Positions 28,059 to 32,979 of a DNA stretch of 32,979 nucleotides are shown here, piece by piece. The DNA lies in NCBI GenBank assembly GCA_003963005.1, contig RXJW01000181.1, forward strand, positions 1 through 32,979, written 5' to 3'. The translations under genes and the position numbers were made by a program. The notes beneath the pieces were generated by a model, which had not been told where the DNA came from, did not search any database, and saw only the letters and a list, made by a program, of their open reading frames with translations. The stretch's first letter is position 1. Every line of letters begins with the position of its first letter. The DNA is from Burkholderiales bacterium (GTDB lineage Bacteria; Pseudomonadota; Gammaproteobacteria; Burkholderiales; Burkholderiaceae_C).

Positions 28059-31000
28059 ATGCGTTGTCTCTTCCCGGCTCTGCTGTGCCTGACGCTGCTG
28101 TGCAGCGGCATGAGCACGCGTGCGGATGCGCAGGTCGGGCCGATGGAAGTGCAGTTCCGAAGCGTGGCCGTGCCGCAGAACACGGTGCCCGCCATCGCGC
28201 AGGACCGGGCCGGCTTCCTGTGGATTGCGACGAACAAGGGCCTGACCCGCTACGACGGCTACCGGCTGCGCGCCATCGAACTGCCCGGCGACACGCCGGC
28301 CAGCCGCAGCCTCGGCTGGGTGCGAGCGCTGGCACCGGGAGCCGACGGCCGCATGTGGGTGGCGACCGAGTTCCAGGGCCTGATGGCCTACGACCCCGTA
28401 CACGACCGCGTCGAGCGCCATGGCAGCGCGCAGGGCGCGTCAGGCCCGCATGCGCCGATCCGGGCGTTGGCGCAGGGGCGCGACGGTGCGGTCTGGGTCG
28501 GCACCCTCGGGCAAGGCCTGGTTCGTTACGACCCCGTCACGCGCCGCCACGAGCGGCACCCGCTGCGATGGCACGACCAGGACGAGCCGCGGGTGCTGGC
28601 GCTGCAGGCAAGCCGGGATGGCACGGTCTGGGCCGGCCACTGGCGAGGCCTGGCTCACTGGGTGAACGGCGTCTGGCAGGACGTGCCGCTGCCCGATCTG
28701 CCGGGCGGCATGCCGGTGTTGGCCCTGGCCGAAGACCGCATCGGGCGTCTGTGGCTGGGCACCCAGGACGGGCATCTCGGCGTCGTGGCGCAGGGCGAAG
28801 TCCGTTGGCTGCAGAGCCTGGCGATGCCGATCAACGCGCTGGCCGAGGCCGCCGACGGCCGGATCTGGGTGGGCGGCAAGGTGGGGCTTTTCTGGGTGAA
28901 CCCGGACAGCGGCGCCGTCGAGGCGACGCTGCGCCATGACCCGCGGCGAGCAATGGGATTAGCGGGCAACGACATCAGCGGCCTGCTGCGCGACCGCAGC
29001 GGCGCCATGTGGGTGAGCGGCTACGGGCTCGGCGTGCAGAGGCACCTGAGCCATCCGGCGCTGGCGGTGCGCGGTCCCGATGCCGACCCGGCCAGTCCGC
29101 TCGCACAGGCCGATGTGCGGACGGTGCTGGCGCTGCGCAACGGGGAGGTGCTCGCGCCGACGCAGGCGGGTCACGTCGTGCGGCTCGACGGCCGTCCGGG
29201 GCGACAGCTCGACACGCTGGGCGAGTGGCCGCGAGAGCGGCGCACCGTGGTGGAGATCCTTGCCGAGGCGCCCGACGGCAGCGTCTGGCTCGCTGCCGCC
29301 GGGCGGCTGGAACACCGCCTGACCACAGGCGCGTTGCTGCGCGAGTGGCCGTTGGACGGTGGCCGCGCCCAGCAGTTGCTCGTGCGGCCCGATGGCAGCG
29401 TGTGGATTGGCACGCAGGAAGGCCTGTATCGCCTGGCCAACGCCGCAGCGCCCCAGCTCCAGCGCATCGGGCTGGCTGGTGGCGCGTCGCTGCAGGGGGG
29501 CATCCATGCGCTGCGCACCGCACCGGACGGGCGGCTGTGGGTCGGTGGGCAGCAGGGCCTGTTCCGCGAGCAGGACGCGGGTGACGGCCGCCTCGCGGTC
29601 GTGCCTCAGGCCCCGGCCGAGGGGCTGGCCAGCCCCATCGTCATGGGCCTGCTCTGGGGACGCGATGGCCAGCTGTGGGTGGACACGCCGGTGAGCGGCC
29701 TGCACCGTCTCAAGGGCTGGGATGGCGAGGGCCGTGCCCGCTTCGACCGCATCAGCGAACGTCATGGCATGGAAGGCGTGTTCGGCGGCAACCTGCACGA
29801 AGACGGCCAGGGCCGCATCTGGAGCCAGCTCTACGTCTATGACCCGGCCGCAGACCGACTCGACAGCTTCGGCGCCGCTGAGGGCGCGAACTTCGGCAGC
29901 TTCTGGTTCTTCGCGAGTACGCCCTTGCCGGGTGGCGGGCTGCTGTTTGGCGGGAGCCGCGGCCTGCTGCGGGTGCAGCCCGAGGCCTGGCAGGCGCTGC
30001 CGTCCAATCCACCACTGGTCGTTAGCAGCCTGCGGGTGAACGGCCAGCGGGCGGAGCTGCCGCAACCGGGCGCCGAGCTGCACCTGCCGCCGGGCAAGCG
30101 CAACCTGTCGGTCGAGTTCGCCGCGCTGGAATATGCCGACCCGGCCAGGCTGCGCTACGAATACCGGCTGGAGGGCCTGGAGACCGACTGGGTGCGGGTG
30201 GACGCCAGTGGCCGCAACCCGAGCTTCGGCCCCTTGCGGCCGGGCCACTACGTGCTGCATGTGCGTGCCACCGCACACCACAATCTCTGGGGCAGCGAGG
30301 CCTTGCAGCTGCCGATCGACCTGGAGCCGGCCTGGTGGGAGACCGACGTGGCCCGCATCGGCGGCGGACTGCTCACCGCCGGCCTCATCTGGGGCTGGAT
30401 GCGCTGGCGCACCCGTTCGCTGCGCCGGCGCGAAGCGGAGCTGCAGGCGCTGGTGAACGAGCGCACGGCCGAGCTGCGTGAGCTGAGCCTGACGGACGCG
30501 CTGACCGGACTGCGCAACCGGCGCTATCTCGAATTGCGGCTGGACGAGGACCTGGGGCTGTGCCTGCGGCGCTTCGAGGCCGGCGGGAACGACGGTGCCG
30601 AGCCGCGCGTCGGGCCGGATGCCGACCTGCTGCTGATGCTGCTGGACCTGGACCACTTCAAACGCGTGAACGACCTGCACGGCCACGCCGCGGGGGACGC
30701 CGTGCTGGTGCAGCTCGCGCAGCGCCTGCGGCAGGTGTTCCGCGAGACCGATTCGCTGGTGCGCTGGGGCGGCGAGGAGGTGCTGGCCCTCGTGCGCGAG
30801 ACCGACCGTCGCGATGCCGCCGACCTGGCCGCGCGCGTCTGTGCGGCCGTGCGCGAGCATCCGTTCGAGATCGCGGCGGGGCAGACGGTGTCGGTGACCG
30901 TTTCCATCGGTTTCTGCGCCTTCCCGCTGGACCCTCGCCAGCCGCGGCTGTGGGACTGGCGGGCCTGCCTCGGCCTGGCGGATTCGGCGCTGTACGCCGC

Positions 31001-31151
31001 CAAGGCGCAGGGGCGTGACGGCTACGTCGGTGCGCTGCGTGCCAGCGGCCTGTCGCCGCGCGAGGCGCCCCAGGACCTGGCCGCCTGGCGCGGCGAAAAA
31101 CGGCTGCACATGGTCAGCAGCGCCGACGTCCCGGCAGCCGAGCCCGCTTGA
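28059..31151 (+). CDS. Two-propeller periplasmic sensor diguanylate cyclase (GGDEF)
   Basis: A 1030-residue protein. Signal peptide (1-24), then about 14 repeated blades with the two-component regulator propeller pattern (GFLWIATNKGLTRYDG, GRMWVAT, GAVWVGT, GRLWLGT, GRIWVGG, GSVWIGT, GRLWVGG and others), enough for two seven-bladed propellers in the periplasm. A Y_Y_Y domain follows (about 690-760), one membrane helix (about 767-785), a short coiled coil, and a C-terminal GGDEF domain: LTDALTGLRNRRY (D813), LLDLDHFKRVND, active site G904-G-E-E-V908, and an intact inhibitory RxxD (R895-D898) five residues before it. It probably makes c-di-GMP in response to a periplasmic ligand. GGEEV is a functional-looking variant. 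Confidence 0.94.
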   Translation: MRCLFPALLCLTLLCSGMSTRADAQVGPMEVQFRSVAVPQNTVPAIAQDRAGFLWIATNKGLTRYDGYRLRAIELPGDTPASRSLGWVRALAPGADGRMWVATEFQGLMAYDPVHDRVERHGSAQGASGPHAPIRALAQGRDGAVWVGTLGQGLVRYDPVTRRHERHPLRWHDQDEPRVLALQASRDGTVWAGHWRGLAHWVNGVWQDVPLPDLPGGMPVLALAEDRIGRLWLGTQDGHLGVVAQGEVRWLQSLAMPINALAEAADGRIWVGGKVGLFWVNPDSGAVEATLRHDPRRAMGLAGNDISGLLRDRSGAMWVSGYGLGVQRHLSHPALAVRGPDADPASPLAQADVRTVLALRNGEVLAPTQAGHVVRLDGRPGRQLDTLGEWPRERRTVVEILAEAPDGSVWLAAAGRLEHRLTTGALLREWPLDGGRAQQLLVRPDGSVWIGTQEGLYRLANAAAPQLQRIGLAGGASLQGGIHALRTAPDGRLWVGGQQGLFREQDAGDGRLAVVPQAPAEGLASPIVMGLLWGRDGQLWVDTPVSGLHRLKGWDGEGRARFDRISERHGMEGVFGGNLHEDGQGRIWSQLYVYDPAADRLDSFGAAEGANFGSFWFFASTPLPGGGLLFGGSRGLLRVQPEAWQALPSNPPLVVSSLRVNGQRAELPQPGAELHLPPGKRNLSVEFAALEYADPARLRYEYRLEGLETDWVRVDASGRNPSFGPLRPGHYVLHVRATAHHNLWGSEALQLPIDLEPAWWETDVARIGGGLLTAGLIWGWMRWRTRSLRRREAELQALVNERTAELRELSLTDALTGLRNRRYLELRLDEDLGLCLRRFEAGGNDGAEPRVGPDADLLLMLLDLDHFKRVNDLHGHAAGDAVLVQLAQRLRQVFRETDSLVRWGGEEVLALVRETDRRDAADLAARVCAAVREHPFEIAAGQTVSVTVSIGFCAFPLDPRQPRLWDWRACLGLADSALYAAKAQGRDGYVGALRASGLSPREAPQDLAAWRGEKRLHMVSSADVPAAEPA

Positions 31152-31152
31152 A

Positions 31153-31977
31153 TCAAACGAGCTTGAACAGCCGCTTCAGCGCTGCCGGCAGCTCGACGCG
31201 CCAGGCGGCCTCGTTGTGCTCCGCCGCGTCGACGATGTTCAGCGACAGGGCATCGGCCGTCATCTTGCCGGTCAGGAGCGTGTGCATGCGCCGCGTGCCG
31301 CTCGCCATGCCGCCCCCTTCGCGGCCCCCGCAGTACAGGTGAATCCGGGTGTCGGCCGGCAAGCTGGCCGCCTCGGTCTCCTCAAACAGTTGGGGCGCCG
31401 CCCAGTACGACGGGCTGAACAGGCCGTAGCGGCTGAAGAGGTCGCCATGGCGCAGCAGCGCAGCATGGCTGATCAGGCCGCCGAGCGAGCTGCCGATCAG
31501 GGCGGTGTGCTCGCGCTCCGGCAGCGTGCGCCAGCGCGCGTCGATGAAGGGCTTGACGGTGCGGGCGATGAATTCGAGGTAGGCCGGACCTTCGGCCCGG
31601 CCAAGCGCCGGGTGATCGTAGGGTGCCAGCTCGGTGTTGCGCCGCGCGCCCCCGTTGTCGATGCCCACCACCAAGGCCTCGAAGCCGGTGGACTGGGCCA
31701 GCGCAGCCAGGGTTTCGTCCACGCCCCATTCGCCGGCATAGCTGGTCGCGGCGTCGAACAGGTTCTGGCCGTCGTGCATGTAGATGACCGGGTAGCGGCG
31801 CGTCGTGTCGGTTGCGTAACTGGGCGGCAGGCACAGCCGCAGCGTGCGGCTGCGGCCCAGTCCCGGCATGGGCAGCGGGTCGGGCAGCACCTGAACGCTC
31901 GGCAGCGCGGTGGACGTGGCCGCCCAGGCGGGGGCGGTGGCCAGCAGGGGCAGGGTCAGCAGCAGGCGGCGTTGCAT
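31153..31977 (-). CDS. Secreted alpha/beta-hydrolase esterase (Fes/EstD-like)
   Basis: A 274-residue protein with signal peptide MQRRLLLTLPLLATAPAWAA. The fold belongs to the putative esterase group: TRRYPVIYMHDGQNLFD, EWGVDETLAAL, EALVVGIDNGG.R..E, nucleophile elbow IGSSLGGLISH (Ser), and a late His in AAEHNEAAWR that likely completes the triad. Relatives include IroE/Fes-type siderophore esterases and acetyl-xylan or formylglutathione-type esterases; the substrate here is unknown. The start at 31977 opens on the signal peptide; the long upstream frame is antisense to the M20 gene. Convergent with the cyclase (1-nt gap), divergent from the M20 gene (24 nt between starts). Confidence 0.93.
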   Translation of the reverse strand: MQRRLLLTLPLLATAPAWAATSTALPSVQVLPDPLPMPGLGRSRTLRLCLPPSYATDTTRRYPVIYMHDGQNLFDAATSYAGEWGVDETLAALAQSTGFEALVVGIDNGGARRNTELAPYDHPALGRAEGPAYLEFIARTVKPFIDARWRTLPEREHTALIGSSLGGLISHAALLRHGDLFSRYGLFSPSYWAAPQLFEETEAASLPADTRIHLYCGGREGGGMASGTRRMHTLLTGKMTADALSLNIVDAAEHNEAAWRVELPAALKRLFKLV

Positions 31978-32001
31978 GGCGGGTGATGGACACTGGGTGG
32001 C

Positions 32002-32979
32002 ATGAAGACCCCCAACGCTATCCGACGCGGCCTTGCCGTGCTGCTCGTCACGCTCGCTGCCGGTGCCGGCGCGCAGGCGCTGAGCGCCGAGGAGGCGCAA
32101 CTCCTCGCCCGGGTGCGGCAGCACACGCCCACCGCCCTTCAGTTGCTGGAGCGCAGCGTGCTGATCAACAGCGGCACGCTCAACCCGGCCGGCGTGCGCG
32201 AGGTGGGCGCGCTGTTCCGCAAGGAGTTCGACGACCTCGGCTTTGCGACGCGTTGGGTCGAGATGCCCGTCGAGATGCGCCGCGCCGGCCATCTGGTGGC
32301 CGAACGCATCGGCGGCCAGGGCCAGCGTGTGCTGATCATCGGCCACCTGGACACCGTGTTCGAGAAGGACAGCCCCGTGCCACCCTGGAAAAGCGACGGC
32401 CGGCGCGTGCACGGCCAGGGCGTGTCGGACATGAAGGGCGGCGACGTCATCGTGCTGCTTGCGCTGCGGGCGCTCAACGACATCGGGGCGCTCAACGGGC
32501 GCACGGTGCGGGTTGTCTTCACGGGCGACGAGGAGCGCGTCGGCCACCCGACCGAGGTCGCGCGGGCGGCGTTGGTCGACGCGGCCAGGCAGAGTGACGT
32601 GGCCCTGGCCTTCGAAGGCGCCACGAAGGACGACGCGGGCCGCGACGCTGCCACCGTCGGGCGCCGCGCCTCGGGCGGCTGGCACCTGACCGTGACCGCG
32701 CGCACCGGCCACTCGGCCGGCGTGTTCGGGCGTGACGGGTTCGGCGCCGTGTACGAGGCTGCGCGGGTGGTCAACGCCTTTCGCGAGCAGCTCATCGAAC
32801 CCGACCTGACCTTCAACGCCGCCACGATGGTGGCCGGCACGAGCGTCAAGTGGGACGACGCCGAGAGCCAGGGTCAGGCCTTCGGCAAGACCAACGTGAT
32901 TCCGCGCGACGCCACCGTGCGCGGCGACCTGCGCTACCTCACTGCGGAGCAGGGCGCCCGCGTGCGCGAGCGCATGCAG
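32002..32979 (+). CDS. M20 metallopeptidase, carboxypeptidase G2-like (3' truncated by window)
   Basis: An open frame from ATG 32002 to the window edge (326 codons, no stop). Signal peptide LAVLLVTLAAGAGAQA. M20 zinc site: H115-x-D117 in IIGHLDTVFE, bridging D143 in GVSDMKGGDV, E177-E178 in TGDEERVG (general base E177), and E205 in LAFEG; H237 of TARTGHSAG is the dimerisation-domain substrate-binding His. This matches periplasmic glutamate carboxypeptidase/CPG2-like enzymes, which remove C-terminal Glu from folates or peptides. The remaining ~60-90 residues, including the last zinc His, lie beyond the window. It diverges from the esterase gene, so its promoter probably lies within that gene's 5' end. 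Confidence 0.93.
   Translation, partial: MKTPNAIRRGLAVLLVTLAAGAGAQALSAEEAQLLARVRQHTPTALQLLERSVLINSGTLNPAGVREVGALFRKEFDDLGFATRWVEMPVEMRRAGHLVAERIGGQGQRVLIIGHLDTVFEKDSPVPPWKSDGRRVHGQGVSDMKGGDVIVLLALRALNDIGALNGRTVRVVFTGDEERVGHPTEVARAALVDAARQSDVALAFEGATKDDAGRDAATVGRRASGGWHLTVTARTGHSAGVFGRDGFGAVYEAARVVNAFREQLIEPDLTFNAATMVAGTSVKWDDAESQGQAFGKTNVIPRDATVRGDLRYLTAEQGARVRERMQ

Noticed and set aside
28959..31109. 716-codon minus-strand open frame opposite the cyclase
   Set aside because: Shadow of a high-GC gene; no domain seen, while the plus strand encodes propellers and GGDEF.
1..32979. tRNA, rRNA or CRISPR array
   Set aside because: No cloverleaf with a TTCRA-type loop, no rRNA sequence and no regularly spaced repeats were seen by eye; a covariance search could still find a small RNA.

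Overview
The window looks like a chromosomal segment of a high-GC betaproteobacterium, most likely order Burkholderiales (Roseateles/Rubrivivax/Leptothrix-like). The reasons are strong G/C third positions in nearly every gene, a PEP-CTERM protein, a yqjD-yqjE-yqjK-like operon, class A beta-lactamase, OmpW, TonB-receptor and GGDEF genes of familiar betaproteobacterial type, and a G/C-rich structured intergenic repeat of a kind I recall from that order. No rRNA, tRNA, CRISPR, transposase or phage structural gene was recognised. All calls come from reading the sequence; no database was searched.

Layout. 1-3.6 kb: the end of a SpoVR gene, a secreted carboxymuconolactone-decarboxylase-like protein, a guanidinium exporter (gdx) behind a TonB_C-like secreted protein, and a tight three-gene operon NIPSNAP > ABM monooxygenase > ArsR regulator with 4-nt overlaps. 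3.6-7 kb: a complete class A beta-lactamase diverging from a TonB-dependent receptor. The receptor leader holds an intrinsic terminator directly before the ribosome binding site, with a competing antiterminator arm. 7-11.2 kb: a vapBC toxin-antitoxin pair, a VOC protein started at TTG, a lower-GC two-gene island (2-TM membrane protein plus trypsin-like protease), and a D-lactate dehydrogenase-type flavoprotein. 11.3-16.7 kb: a small membrane protein, PduO-type cobalamin adenosyltransferase, GFA protein, the yqjDEK-like operon, a WYL regulator diverging from a protein with an HNH-like core, and a PEP-CTERM protein.

16.7-22.7 kb: a GNAT acetyltransferase, a MazG-like pyrophosphohydrolase coupled to a DnaQ-like exonuclease, a GDSL lipoprotein hydrolase plus OmpW pair behind a strong palindrome, and an M61 peptidase. 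22.9-33 kb: a DUF1223 protein, a queuosine pair queD > queE, an MFS transporter, a membrane-anchored receiver protein diverging from a two-propeller diguanylate cyclase, an esterase, and the start of an M20 carboxypeptidase G2-like peptidase cut by the window end.

The most noteworthy items are: (1) queD encodes three tandem PTPS domains with complementary losses of catalytic residues, which suggests one composite active site per covalent trimer; (2) a transcription-attenuator-like leader, possibly with a leader peptide, before the TonB receptor; (3) the atypical-composition protease/membrane-protein pair; and (4) a WYL-regulator/HNH-like divergent pair.
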